The notes beneath the pieces are model-generated. The model had not been told where the DNA came from and searched no databases. It saw only the letters and a list, made by a program, of their open reading frames with translations. The position numbers and the translations under genes are program-made. 64,000 bases of DNA from Actinomadura madurae (GTDB taxonomy: Bacteria; Actinomycetota; Actinomycetes; Streptosporangiales; Streptosporangiaceae): contig NZ_FOVH01000017.1 of the NCBI RefSeq assembly GCF_900115095.1, positions 62,001 to 126,000 on the forward strand, given 5' to 3'. Shown here piece after piece: positions 24,989 to 34,184 of the stretch. Each line of letters begins with the position of its first letter. The stretch's first letter is position 1.

Positions 24989-25480
24989 ATGCCACGTATT
25001 CGTGTCGAGGTCGACGGAGCGACGTACGAGGACGACGTCGAACCGCGCCTCCTTCTCGTCCAATACCTGCGCGAACGGCTGGGGAAGGTCGGAACCCCGG
25101 TCGGGTGCGACACCAGCAACTGCGGAGCCTGCACCGTCCTGATGGACGGGCTGAGCGTGAAGAGCTGCTCCGTCTTCGCCGTCCAGGCAGACGGCCGTGA
25201 CGTGACGACCGTCGAGGGCCTCGGCGTCGACGGCACCCCGCACCCGATGCAGCGGGCCTTCCACGAGGAGCACGCGCTCCAGTGCGGCTACTGCACGCCG
25301 GGCATGATCATGGCGTCGCTCGACCTGCTGCGGGAGAACGCCGACCCGTCCGAGGAGGAGGTCCGGGAGGGCCTCGAAGGCAATCTGTGCAGGTGCACCG
25401 GCTACCAGAACATCGTCAAGGCCGTCCGGCGCGCGGCGAGCGAGATGCGCGAGCCGGGCCGGCAGGAGGTGACGCCGTGA
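24989..25480 (+). CDS. coxS: molybdenum hydroxylase [2Fe-2S] subunit (CoxS-like)
   Basis: 163 residues. The plant-type ferredoxin cluster cysteines are Cys40, 45, 48 and 60 (CDTSNCGACTVLMDG...C), and the helical second cluster uses Cys99, 102, 134 and 136 (CGYC...CRC). It passes electrons from the molybdopterin centre in CoxL to FAD in CoxM. First of three genes overlapping by 4 bases each. Confidence 0.93.
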   Translation: MPRIRVEVDGATYEDDVEPRLLLVQYLRERLGKVGTPVGCDTSNCGACTVLMDGLSVKSCSVFAVQADGRDVTTVEGLGVDGTPHPMQRAFHEEHALQCGYCTPGMIMASLDLLRENADPSEEEVREGLEGNLCRCTGYQNIVKAVRRAASEMREPGRQEVTP

Positions 25481-27876
25481 CCGTGCAGGAGGTAGGCAGC
25501 CCGCGGAAGCGGTCGGAGGACGCCCGGCTCATCACCGGCCGGACGCGGTGGACCGACAACATGACCCCGGCGGGGACGCTGCACGTGGCGTTCCTGCGCA
25601 GCCCGTACGCGCACGCCCGGATCACCGGTGTGGACACCGGCCCGGCGAAGGAGCGTCCCGGCGTGGTCGGGGTGTTCAGCGGGCGGGACTTCGCCGACGA
25701 GCAGGGGTCGCTGCCCTGCGCGTGGGTCGTGACGGAGGACATGAGGCTGCCGGACCATCCGCCGATGGCGGTGGACGAGGTCCGCTACGTCGGTGAGCCG
25801 GTGGCGTGCGTCGTGGCCCGGGACAGGGCCGCGGCGGTCGACGCCCTGGAGGAGATCGACGTCGACTACGAGCCGCTGCCCGCCGTGGTGGACATGGAGG
25901 CGGCGATCGCCGACGGCGCCGATCTGGTGCACGACGGTCTGGGCACGAACAAGTCCTACACGTGGGTGTTCGAGAACGGGGATCTCGACGCCGCGATGAC
26001 GGACGCGCCGGTCGTGATCGAGCGCCGCTACATCCAGCAGAGGCTGATCCCGACGGCGATGGAGCCGCGGTCGGTCCTGTGCGTCCCCGAAGGGGACGAG
26101 TTCACGCTGTACTCGGCCACGCAGATCCCGCACATCCTGCGGCTGATGCTGGCCACGGTCACCGGGATCCCCGAGCACCGGCTCCGGGTCGTCGCACCGG
26201 ACGTCGGCGGCGGCTTCGGCTCCAAGCTGCAGGTGTACGGGGAGGAGGTCCTGGCGCTGCTGCTGGCGCGCAGGCTCGGCCGTCCCGTCAAGTGGACCGA
26301 GACGCGCAGCGAAGGCAACATGACCATCCACCACGGGCGCGACCAGATCCAGCGGATCACGCTCGCGGCGGAGCAGGACGGCCGGATCCGCGGCCTGAAG
26401 GTGGATCTGCTGGCCGACATGGGCGCGTACCTGATGCTGGTCACTCCCGGCATCCCGCTGCTGGGCGCGTTCATGTTCAACGGCATCTACAAGATGGACG
26501 CGCTGTCGTTCACCTGCACGGGGGTCTTCACGACGAAGACGCCCACGGACGCGTACCGGGGCGCCGGGCGTCCGGAGGCCACGTTCGCGATCGAGCGGGT
26601 CATGGACGAGCTCGCCGCCGAGCTGGGGCTCGACCCCATCGAGGTGCGGCGCCGCAACTGGATCGAGCACGAGGAGTTCCCGTACGAGACGATCGCGGGT
26701 CTCACGTACGACTCGGGCAACTACGAGGCGGCGACGGGAAAGGCACTGGAGCTGTTCGAGTACGACAAGCTGCGCGCGGAGCAGGCGGACCGGCGGGAAC
26801 GGCAGGATCCGGTGCAGCTGGGCATCGGGGTGTCCACGTTCACGGAGATGTGCGGTCTCGCTCCGTCCCGCGTCCTGGGCTCGCTGTCGTACGGTGCCGG
26901 CGGCTGGGAGCACGCCGCCGTCCGCGTGCTGCCTTCGGGCAAGGTCGAGGTGGTCACCGGCTCGTCCGCGCACGGGCAGGGCCATGAGACGGCGTGGGCG
27001 CAGATCACCGCCGACCGGCTGGGCGTGCCGTTCGAGGACGTGAAGGTCCTGCACGGCGACACGGCGATATCCCACAAGGGGATGGACACCTACGGTTCGC
27101 GTTCGCTGGCCGTGGGCGGTGTCGCGCTGTTCTCGGCCTGCGAGAAGGTGGTCGACAAGGCCAAGAAGGTGGCCGCGCATCTGCTGGAGGCCTCCGAACA
27201 GGACCTTGAGTTCAGCGGCGGGCGGTTCAGCGTCCGCGGCGTCCAGGAGGAGGGCAAGACGCTGCAGGAGGTCGCGCTGGCCGCGTTCGCCGCGCACGAC
27301 CTGCCCGACGGCATCGAGCCCTCGCTGGACTCCGACGCCACGTTCGACCCGGACAACTTCTCCTTCCCGCACGGCACGCACCTGTGCGCGGCAGAGGTCG
27401 ACACCGAGACCGGGATGGTGAAGCTCCGCAAGTACGTGGCGGTGGACGACGTCGGCAAGGTCGTCAACCCGCTGATCGTGGAGGGGCAGGTGCACGGCGG
27501 GCTCGCGCAGGGCATCGCGCAGGCCCTCTACGAGGAGGCGGTGTACGACGCGGAGGGCAACCTCACGACGACGACCATGGCCGACTACCTGGTCCCGTCG
27601 GCGGCGGACCTGCCCGCGTTCACGACCGACCGGACGGAGACGCCGGCGACGTCCAACCCGATGGGTGTGAAGGGCGTCGGCGAGGCGGGCACGATCGCCT
27701 CGACGCCGGCGGTCGTCAACGCGATCGTGGACGCGCTGCGGCCGTTCGGCGTGCACGACGTGCCGATGCCGTGCTCGCCCGAACGCGTGTGGCGCGCGCT
27801 GCACGCGGAGGAGAAGCCCGCCGCGGCCGAACCCGGCGCGGGCGGCGGGCTCGGTTCGGCCGGAGGTGCCCAGTGA
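25477..27876 (+). CDS. coxL: form II CoxL-like molybdopterin hydroxylase large subunit
   Basis: 799 residues, xanthine oxidase family. PDVGGGFGSKLQVYGEE and GTHLCAAEVDTETG contact the pterin, and GVKGVGEAGT carries the catalytic Glu736. The active-site loop reads AYRGAGR (359-365), the form II signature, rather than the AYxCSFR loop of true aerobic CO dehydrogenase (form I). Substrate is therefore unknown: possibly CO with low efficiency, an aldehyde or an N-heterocycle. The GTG start has a perfect AGGAGG site and overlaps the coxS stop. Confidence 0.9.
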   Translation: MTVQEVGSPRKRSEDARLITGRTRWTDNMTPAGTLHVAFLRSPYAHARITGVDTGPAKERPGVVGVFSGRDFADEQGSLPCAWVVTEDMRLPDHPPMAVDEVRYVGEPVACVVARDRAAAVDALEEIDVDYEPLPAVVDMEAAIADGADLVHDGLGTNKSYTWVFENGDLDAAMTDAPVVIERRYIQQRLIPTAMEPRSVLCVPEGDEFTLYSATQIPHILRLMLATVTGIPEHRLRVVAPDVGGGFGSKLQVYGEEVLALLLARRLGRPVKWTETRSEGNMTIHHGRDQIQRITLAAEQDGRIRGLKVDLLADMGAYLMLVTPGIPLLGAFMFNGIYKMDALSFTCTGVFTTKTPTDAYRGAGRPEATFAIERVMDELAAELGLDPIEVRRRNWIEHEEFPYETIAGLTYDSGNYEAATGKALELFEYDKLRAEQADRRERQDPVQLGIGVSTFTEMCGLAPSRVLGSLSYGAGGWEHAAVRVLPSGKVEVVTGSSAHGQGHETAWAQITADRLGVPFEDVKVLHGDTAISHKGMDTYGSRSLAVGGVALFSACEKVVDKAKKVAAHLLEASEQDLEFSGGRFSVRGVQEEGKTLQEVALAAFAAHDLPDGIEPSLDSDATFDPDNFSFPHGTHLCAAEVDTETGMVKLRKYVAVDDVGKVVNPLIVEGQVHGGLAQGIAQALYEEAVYDAEGNLTTTTMADYLVPSAADLPAFTTDRTETPATSNPMGVKGVGEAGTIASTPAVVNAIVDALRPFGVHDVPMPCSPERVWRALHAEEKPAAAEPGAGGGLGSAGGAQ

Positions 27877-28727
27877 TCCCCGCGACGTTCGACTATGTCC
27901 GTCCCGCCTCGGTGGACGACGCCTGCCGGGCGCTGGCCGACGCGGGCGAGGACGCGAAGGTGCTGGCCGGCGGGCAGAGCCTGATGCCGCTGCTGCGGCT
28001 GCGGCTCGCCTACCCGGACGCCCTGATCGACCTGGACCGGGTGGACGGCCTCCGGGAGATCCGCGACGAGGGCGACGCCGTCGTCATCGGCGCGATGGCG
28101 ACGCACCACCAGGTGATCCGTGATCCGCTGGTGCGCGAGCACGCGCCGCTGATCGCGCGGGCGACGGAGACGGTCGCCGACCCGGCCGTCCGGCACCGCG
28201 GGACGTTCGGCGGGTCGCTGGCCCACGCCGATCCGGCGGCCGACCTTCCCGCGGTCGCGCTGGCGCTGGACGCGGTGCTGCTCGTCCGGTCCGTGCGCGG
28301 GGAGCGGGAGATCCCGGCGTCGGAGTTCTTCGTCGACTGGATGACGTCGGCGATGGAGCCGGACGAGCTGCTCGTCGGCGTGCGCGTGCCGAAGATGGGC
28401 GCGGGCTGGGGCGTGCACTACGAGAAGTTCCACCGGACGGCGCAGGCGTGGGCGATCATCGGTGTCGCGTGCGCGGTCCGCCGCGACGGCGACGGGATCG
28501 AGGAGGCGCGCGTCGGGTTGACCAACATGGGTCCGAAGCCGGTGCGGGCCGACGCGGTCGAGACCGCCGTCCGGGGCGGGGCCGCGTCGGAGGACGCGTT
28601 CCGCACGGCCGCGGCGCAGGCGGCGGCCGGCACGGAACCGCCCACCGACCTGCACGGGTCGTCGGAGTACCGGGCGCATCTGGCGACGGTCCTCACGGCG
28701 CGGGCGCTCGCCGCCGCCGCGGGCTGA
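27873..28727 (+). CDS. coxM: molybdenum hydroxylase FAD subunit (CoxM-like)
   Basis: 284 residues. FAD motifs AGGQSLMP (32-39) and TFGGSLAHADPAADLP are both intact. It accepts electrons from CoxS and passes them to a quinone or other acceptor. GTG start overlapping the coxL stop (GTGA), ending in a compact hairpin downstream. Order S-L-M differs from the M-S-L order of many CO dehydrogenase operons and is common for form II clusters. Confidence 0.92.
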   Translation: MIPATFDYVRPASVDDACRALADAGEDAKVLAGGQSLMPLLRLRLAYPDALIDLDRVDGLREIRDEGDAVVIGAMATHHQVIRDPLVREHAPLIARATETVADPAVRHRGTFGGSLAHADPAADLPAVALALDAVLLVRSVRGEREIPASEFFVDWMTSAMEPDELLVGVRVPKMGAGWGVHYEKFHRTAQAWAIIGVACAVRRDGDGIEEARVGLTNMGPKPVRADAVETAVRGGAASEDAFRTAAAQAAAGTEPPTDLHGSSEYRAHLATVLTARALAAAAG

Positions 28728-28750
28728 CCTCTCGCACGGCGCGGTCGTGC

Positions 28751-28782
28751 GGCCGGATCCCGCGGTTCGCGGGCGTCCGGCC
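28751..28782 (+). terminator. hairpin after coxM
   Basis: GGCCGGA/TCCGGCC (28751-28757 with 28776-28782) encloses CCGCG/CGCGG with a 3-base loop. It may attenuate rather than end transcription, since coxG follows on the same strand. Confidence 0.45.
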
Positions 28783-28892
28783 GCATGGCCGGCGCGCCGC
28801 CGGGTACGGGCCGTCGGGATCCCCACTGGCGGCGCGACGGGCGGCCACCGTAGGGTCGCGGCAGGGTCCGCGGACGATAAGGACATTTGATC

Positions 28893-29672
28893 ATGGAACT
28901 CGACCACGATTTCACCGTCCCCGTTCCGGTCGATCAGGCCTGGCAGGTGCTGCTCGACGTGGAGCGCGTCGCGGCGTGCATGCCGGGGGCGACCCTCGAC
29001 TCGGCCGAGGGCGAGGAGTTCGCCGGGCGGATGAAGGTGAAGGTCGGCGCGATGACCATCACCTACCGCGGCACCGCGCGCATCGTCTCGGCGGACGAGT
29101 CCGCCCGCGTGGTGACGATGGAGGCGTCCGGCAAGGAGGCCCGCGGGTCGGGGACGGCGGCGGCGACCGTCCAGGCGAGGCTGCACGAGGAGGACGGCAC
29201 GACGCGCGTGACCGTCCACACGAAGTTGAACGTGACGGGCCGGCCGGCGCAGTTCGGCCGCAACATCCTGTCGGAGGTCGGTTCCAAGGTCATCGACCGG
29301 TTCGCGAAGTCGCTGGCGGCCGAGCTGGAGACCTCGGGCGAGGATCGCGGGGCGGCGCCCGCCGAGGCTCCTGCGGAGGCTCCCGCCGAAGCCCCGGCGG
29401 CGGCCCCTGAGAGCCCCGCCGAGGCCGCGAAGCCGGAGGTGGAGGCCGAGACCGGGACGGCGTCCGCGAAGCCGGAGGAGTCCGCGGACAAGCCCGGACC
29501 GGCCAAGGCGGCGCCCGCGCGGCCGCCGCTCCACGTGGCGACCAAGGACGACGCGATCGACCTGCTGGAGGTCGCGGGGCCGTCGGTCGCCAAGCGCGCG
29601 GTGCCGGCGCTGGGCGGCCTGATCGCGGTGCTGCTGGCCTTCCGTTTCCTGCGGCGGCGGAAGAAGGGCTGA
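28893..29672 (+). CDS. coxG: CoxG-like START-fold membrane-anchored protein
   Basis: 259 residues. The N-terminal 150 residues form a CoxG/SRPBCC domain (DHDFTVPVPVDQAWQVLLDV, then VERVAACMPGATL), followed by an Ala/Glu/Pro repeat linker (AEAPAEAPAEAP) and a C-terminal membrane anchor RAVPALGGLIAVLLAFRFLR with a basic end. In CO oxidisers CoxG recruits CO dehydrogenase to the membrane and helps deliver electrons to quinone, so this protein probably tethers CoxSLM. AAGGA lies about nine bases before the ATG; a TTG two codons earlier is possible. Confidence 0.85.
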   Translation: MELDHDFTVPVPVDQAWQVLLDVERVAACMPGATLDSAEGEEFAGRMKVKVGAMTITYRGTARIVSADESARVVTMEASGKEARGSGTAAATVQARLHEEDGTTRVTVHTKLNVTGRPAQFGRNILSEVGSKVIDRFAKSLAAELETSGEDRGAAPAEAPAEAPAEAPAAAPESPAEAAKPEVEAETGTASAKPEESADKPGPAKAAPARPPLHVATKDDAIDLLEVAGPSVAKRAVPALGGLIAVLLAFRFLRRRKKG

Positions 29673-29765
29673 CCTCCGCGGAGACCGGCCGGTACCGGCC
29701 CCGGGTCAAACCGGGGTCAACGATCCGTGCGCGTTCGGCGGCGGTGGTGGAACGCGCCGCCGCCG

Positions 29766-30485
29766 ATGCCGTCGGCTTGTCCTGTGGACACCATCGACCT
29801 TCAGCGGATCGCGCGGATCGAGGACGGCAACTGGTGGTACCGCGAGCGCCGGGAGATGCTGTCCGCGGAGCTGCTGCGTTTCAGCGTGCCCGGGACGGGC
29901 GTCGACATCGGGGCCGGGTCGGGTTCCTGCTGCCGGGTGCTGATGCGGCACGGCTGGCGGGCGACCGGGATCGACCTGAGCCCGGAGGCCGTGGTGCTGG
30001 CCCGCGCGTCCGGCGTGGAGGCCTACGAGGGTGACGCGCGGTACCTGCCGCTCCCGCCGTGCGAGTACGACCTGGCGCTGGCGCTGGACGTGCTCGAACA
30101 CGTGGAGGACGACGCGCGGGCGGCCGCGGAGATCGTGCGGGTGCTGCGGCCGGGAGGGACCGCCCTGGTGTCCGTGCCGTGCGACATGGCCCTGTGGTCG
30201 GCGCATGACGTGTCGCTCGGACGGGTGCGCCGCTACACCCGCCGCACGCTCGCCGAGCTGCTGGAGGGTGCCGGGCTCGTGCTGGAGCGCGTGTGGAGCA
30301 GGGGCGTCCTGCATCGGCCGTTCCTGCGCCTGCTCAGGAACCGGACGGCGCGGGGAGAGGACCTGGCTCCCCTGCACCCGCTCGCCAACGAGGCCCTGCG
30401 CCTGTCCGCCGCGCTGGAACGGCGGCTGCCGGTCTCGTCGTGGCCGGGCGCGTGGCTGTTCGCGCGGGCCCGCCGTCCGGGCTGA
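29766..30485 (+). CDS. class I SAM-dependent methyltransferase
   Basis: 239 residues from the ATG. Motif I VDIGAGSGSCC, the acidic end of strand 2 (TGIDLSPEAV), motif II YDLALALDVLEHVEDDARAA and VLRPGGTALVSVP are typical of methyltransferase type 11. The start NWWYRERREMLSAELLR is seen in polyprenyl-linked and small-molecule methyltransferases. Start choice is weak: a GTG at 29727 and a GTG at 29784 are alternatives and none has a good ribosome site. It ends 14 bases before a tandem repeat and converges with the large wall-polymer genes, so a role on a cell-surface glycan or lipid is possible. Confidence 0.72.
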   Translation: MPSACPVDTIDLQRIARIEDGNWWYRERREMLSAELLRFSVPGTGVDIGAGSGSCCRVLMRHGWRATGIDLSPEAVVLARASGVEAYEGDARYLPLPPCEYDLALALDVLEHVEDDARAAAEIVRVLRPGGTALVSVPCDMALWSAHDVSLGRVRRYTRRTLAELLEGAGLVLERVWSRGVLHRPFLRLLRNRTARGEDLAPLHPLANEALRLSAALERRLPVSSWPGAWLFARARRPG

Positions 30486-30498
30486 GACGGCGCGCCTA

Positions 30499-30620
30499 GA
30501 ACGCGCCGCTCAGGACGCACCGCTCAGGACGCGCCGCTCAGGACGCGCCGCTCAGGACGCACCGCTCAGGACGCACCGCTCAGGACGCACCGCTCAGGAC
30601 GCACCGCCTAGGACGCGCCG
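30499..30620. repeat. tandem 14-bp repeat, about eight and a half copies
   Basis: Units of GGACGCACCGCTCA or GGACGCGCCGCTCA run without gaps from 30499 to 30610, with a partial copy to 30620. The last units run into the 3' end of the wall-polymer gene on the reverse strand, whose codons GCGTCC plus stop TAG match the unit; each unit read on that strand gives GCGTCC-TGA. It looks like slippage duplication of the gene's tail and is a likely variable-number locus. Confidence 0.9.
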
Positions 30621-33600
30621 AAGAGGCGGTCGACCGCCCTGGACGCCGCCTGGCCGTCGTCGTGCGGGCAGTACTTCACGAAGAAGCGGTCGTAGGCGTC
30701 CGCGTAGTCCTGCTCGCCGCCGGGCGCGGCCCTGACCGCCTCGGCCACCTGCGCGGACGTCCGCACGACCGGCCCGGGGGCCTCGGCCTCCAGGTCGAAG
30801 TACATGCCGCGCAGGTGGTCCCGGTACCACTCCAGGTCGTAGGTGTAGAGGACGATCGGGCGGCCCAGGACGGCGTAGTCGAACATCGCGGACGAGTAGT
30901 CCGTGATGAGCACGTCGGCCGCCATGTACAGCTCGGCCATGTCGGGGTAGCGGGACACGTCGATGGCGAAGCCGCCGGCCTGGTCCGTGGCGATACGGTC
31001 CCGGTCGGTGACGTGGTGGTGGGTCCGCAGGAGAAGGACGTGATCCTTGCCCAGGGCCTGCTGCATGGTCTCCACGTCCAGTTCCAGGGAGAACCCGCGC
31101 CTGCCGTCAGGGTGGCACCGGTCGTCCCGCCATGTCGGCGCGTAGAGGACGACCTTCTTCCTCTGGGGGATGCCCAGGCGCTTGCGGATGCGCGTCCCGA
31201 TGCGCTCCCACTCGGGTGTGCTGAGGATGTCGTTGCGGGGATATCCCGTCTCCAGGACCTCACCGTCGTACTTGAACGCGCGCCGCATGACCTGGGTGGC
31301 GTACGGGCTCGGAGACAGCAGGAGGTCCCATCGCGGCACCTCCCGTTCCATCCAGTCCAGGCGCTCGGCGCGCTGGTACGGCATGTCCCGCAGGTCGTAG
31401 GCGAGACGCTTCAGCGGGGTGCCGTGCCATGTCTGGAGGTAGGTCTGCCCCTCCCGCTTGACGTACCAGGACGGCAATCCCTGGTTGGTGACGATGTACC
31501 GGGCGCGCGCCAGGACGCGGTAGTGCTCGCGGCTTCCCGCCAGGACGGTCTGAGCCTTCCCGTCGACCGCGAACTGGCCGTCCTGGGAGACCCACACGCA
31601 TTCCAGATCGGTCTCGCGACGGTTCAGCTCTTCGTAGATGGCCCGCGGGCTGCAGCTGTACTGCGAGCCGTTGTAGCTGTCGAACACGGCGATGTCCGAC
31701 AGGGGGCTCCGCAGATAGACGGGATAGTCGCGCTGCTGGAGGAGCACCTGTGCGTGGCCGCCCGCCTCGTCTTCCTCAAGGGCGGGGCGGCTTTCCAGGG
31801 TCAGGGCGTCGACCTGGTGGACGCCGACCGCGAAGTCGTGCGTGCCGAGGCGCCGCGGGCCGGGGAGGTCGGGGATGGCCTCACGCGCGACGACGACGGC
31901 CACCTCGCCGGCACTCGTGCGCGCCACCAGGTCCCAGGTGCCGCTGCTCAGCGGCAGGTCCGTCCCGAACACGGCCATCGTGGACGGCGTGACCGCCGCG
32001 GTGAAGCGGTCCTCCTCCCACGTGACCGGGACGCGGTGCTCGTCGCCCGACCGGCGCCGCCGCAGAACGAGGCGGTCGGGACGGGTTCGAGGGTCGCTGA
32101 AGTCTCCGCTCAGCGTGAGCCGGCCGTTCTCGTCCCACTCCGCGCCCGTGACGACCGGGCGGCGGCTTCGCTCCACACCGCGCAGGTTCCCGAAGGCGGT
32201 GCGGGTGAGGGCGAACTCCCGGCCGCGTCCCGCACGGTCGGGCAGCGCGTACCGGGCGACCTTGACGTTCCTCGCGACGGCGAGCCTCAGCGGGCCTCCC
32301 TCGCCGGTCAGCCGGATGTCCCAGTCGACGGCGTCGCGCAGGTGCGCGCGGTAGGGCGCGGACCCGTTCTCGCCGGGCGGGATGGAACCGAGGAACTCCA
32401 GGGGCAGCTTCGCGGTGAAGTCGAACCCGGTGCCCTCCGCCATGCGCAGGACGGCCGACTGCCGCAGCGTCACCTCGCCCCGGACCTCGGGCCCCCCGTG
32501 GCGGCGCTGCGCCACCATGGCGGCTCCGGCGCCGAGCGCGCGCCGCGTCCATCCGGTCAGCACCAGCGTGCCGTCCTCGCAGCGGATGCGGGTGACGACG
32601 GCCTTGGCGCGCTTGACGTGGACGACGAACACGTCGTCGTCACCGGCGGCCGGTTGGACGGCCACGTGCTCGTCCACCTGCCGAGGCGCCGTCCAGCGCA
32701 CGGCCGGCGCCATCGCGGTCAGGCGCCGGGACGCCCTGCGCCCGGCCGTCGTCACCTCGGCGAACAGCTCGTAGGTGGCCGTCCGCCACTCGTCGCCGTC
32801 CAGCAGGTAGTCGGGCTCCACCCGCACGGTGAACCCCGACCAGTCGTAGGAGACGCCGGACTGGCCGGAGCGCGCCGTGACCTCCGGCCGGCGGCTCCGC
32901 TCCACGGGCAGCCTGATCTCCTTGCCGGTCCGCACGTCGCGCATCCAGACGCGGATCCGGGAGTCCGCCGCCGACGACACGTCCAGCCGGTCGAAGTGGG
33001 CGTGGCCTTCGACGATGAGCGTGTCGACGTCCCACTCGACGCGGTCGACGTCCGCCCACAGGGCGAGTTCGTCGGTGACGTCGTACACGTCCTCCGGGAC
33101 GCCCCTCTCCGCGTCGTCGAAGAAGGGGTAGCGGGCGTACCAGCGCGGGCGGAGGCGGCCCCGTGACACGAGCGGGACGTCCCGCGGCCCGTTCTCCTCG
33201 AAGCGCAGCACCTCCAGCAGCTCGGGCAGCATGCGCTCGCCGAGCAGGTACGTCTCCAGCCTCCTGAGCGCCTCCAGCCCGGCCGCGGGGGAACGCCCGG
33301 CGTCGGCGACGACCTCGGCGCCCAGCTCGACCAGGCGCTCCCGCTCCTCCCACGTGGCGGCGGGCAGGGCGAGCATGAGTTCACGCACGTCCAGGTCCAG
33401 GGCGTACGTGTCGTAGATGGGGAGGAGGTCCGGTGCGTGCTCGCGGACGAAATCCCGCACGCTCGCCAGGGTCGCCATCCGCTGGGTGATGTCCGCCGGG
33501 CCGGGACGCAGCCGTGTCGCCGTCCCCGGACGGTCCCGCCAGAAGTAGACGGTCGCGTCGAGCACGTCCACGGCGGAGGCCAGCACCTGTGTCTGCACGG

Positions 33601-34144
33601 CGACCAGCGCGTCTTGGCCGTTCCCGAGTTCGAACCCGTGCGCGTCCCAGAACGAGCGCCGGTAGACCTTGTTCCAGACCATCCTGTCCTGCAGCAGGGA
33701 CGGGTGACCGGTCACGTGCGTCGACTTCACCGTCTGCGCGTAGGCGTCCCCATGGAGCGGCGACTGCCACACCTGTTCCCCGTCCAGGCACATGACGTTT
33801 CCGCCCGCGAGGTCCGATCCGGTCGAATCCAGCGTCCCGGCCAGCAGCTCGCAGGCATACGGCGGCAGCGCGTCCTCACCGTCGGCGAACGCGAGGTAGC
33901 GGCCCTTCGCCTCCTCGACACCGGCGTCGACGGCGGCCGTGCCGGGACCGGGCTGGACGAGCGTGAAGCGGTCGTCGCGCGCGGCGAAGTCCTTGGCGAG
34001 GACCGTTCCGCCGTCGCCCGACCCGTCGTCCACCATGAGCACCTCGACGTCGCGCAGCGTCTGCGCGGCGAGCGACTCCAGGCACTCCGCCAGCCGGCCA
34101 TCGGTGGTGTGGAAGGGGACGACGATGCTTACCTGCGGGGACAC
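30608..34144 (-). CDS. GT2 - CDP-glycerol glycerophosphotransferase fusion, paralogue A
   Basis: 1178 residues. N-terminal GT2-type domain (1 to about 230), a long beta-rich middle (about 300-760), and a C-terminal TagF/CDP-glycerol glycerophosphotransferase domain with YLQTWHGTPLKRLAYD (about residue 907), YAPTWRDD and ITDYSSAMFDYA. The C-terminal part should add glycerol- or polyol-phosphate units to a teichoic acid chain. The GT2 part is altered: DADD of paralogue B reads DGED (88-91), and the donor-loop ARNAG is lost (AAVDAG), so it may be inactive or use another donor. GTG start with GGAG upstream; 40 bases after paralogue B. Confidence 0.88.
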   Translation of the reverse strand: MSPQVSIVVPFHTTDGRLAECLESLAAQTLRDVEVLMVDDGSGDGGTVLAKDFAARDDRFTLVQPGPGTAAVDAGVEEAKGRYLAFADGEDALPPYACELLAGTLDSTGSDLAGGNVMCLDGEQVWQSPLHGDAYAQTVKSTHVTGHPSLLQDRMVWNKVYRRSFWDAHGFELGNGQDALVAVQTQVLASAVDVLDATVYFWRDRPGTATRLRPGPADITQRMATLASVRDFVREHAPDLLPIYDTYALDLDVRELMLALPAATWEERERLVELGAEVVADAGRSPAAGLEALRRLETYLLGERMLPELLEVLRFEENGPRDVPLVSRGRLRPRWYARYPFFDDAERGVPEDVYDVTDELALWADVDRVEWDVDTLIVEGHAHFDRLDVSSAADSRIRVWMRDVRTGKEIRLPVERSRRPEVTARSGQSGVSYDWSGFTVRVEPDYLLDGDEWRTATYELFAEVTTAGRRASRRLTAMAPAVRWTAPRQVDEHVAVQPAAGDDDVFVVHVKRAKAVVTRIRCEDGTLVLTGWTRRALGAGAAMVAQRRHGGPEVRGEVTLRQSAVLRMAEGTGFDFTAKLPLEFLGSIPPGENGSAPYRAHLRDAVDWDIRLTGEGGPLRLAVARNVKVARYALPDRAGRGREFALTRTAFGNLRGVERSRRPVVTGAEWDENGRLTLSGDFSDPRTRPDRLVLRRRRSGDEHRVPVTWEEDRFTAAVTPSTMAVFGTDLPLSSGTWDLVARTSAGEVAVVVAREAIPDLPGPRRLGTHDFAVGVHQVDALTLESRPALEEDEAGGHAQVLLQQRDYPVYLRSPLSDIAVFDSYNGSQYSCSPRAIYEELNRRETDLECVWVSQDGQFAVDGKAQTVLAGSREHYRVLARARYIVTNQGLPSWYVKREGQTYLQTWHGTPLKRLAYDLRDMPYQRAERLDWMEREVPRWDLLLSPSPYATQVMRRAFKYDGEVLETGYPRNDILSTPEWERIGTRIRKRLGIPQRKKVVLYAPTWRDDRCHPDGRRGFSLELDVETMQQALGKDHVLLLRTHHHVTDRDRIATDQAGGFAIDVSRYPDMAELYMAADVLITDYSSAMFDYAVLGRPIVLYTYDLEWYRDHLRGMYFDLEAEAPGPVVRTSAQVAEAVRAAPGGEQDYADAYDRFFVKYCPHDDGQAASRAVDRLFGAS

Positions 34145-34184
34145 GAGCGGCTCCGTGGTGGGGTTCTCAGGGGTTGGTCGGTGG

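Noticed and set aside
25477..27876. true aerobic CO dehydrogenase large subunit
   Set aside because: The active-site loop is AYRGAGR without the Cys-Ser of form I, so the form II call was kept.
30499..30620. possible CRISPR array
   Set aside because: The 14-bp units follow each other without spacers and there are no cas genes.
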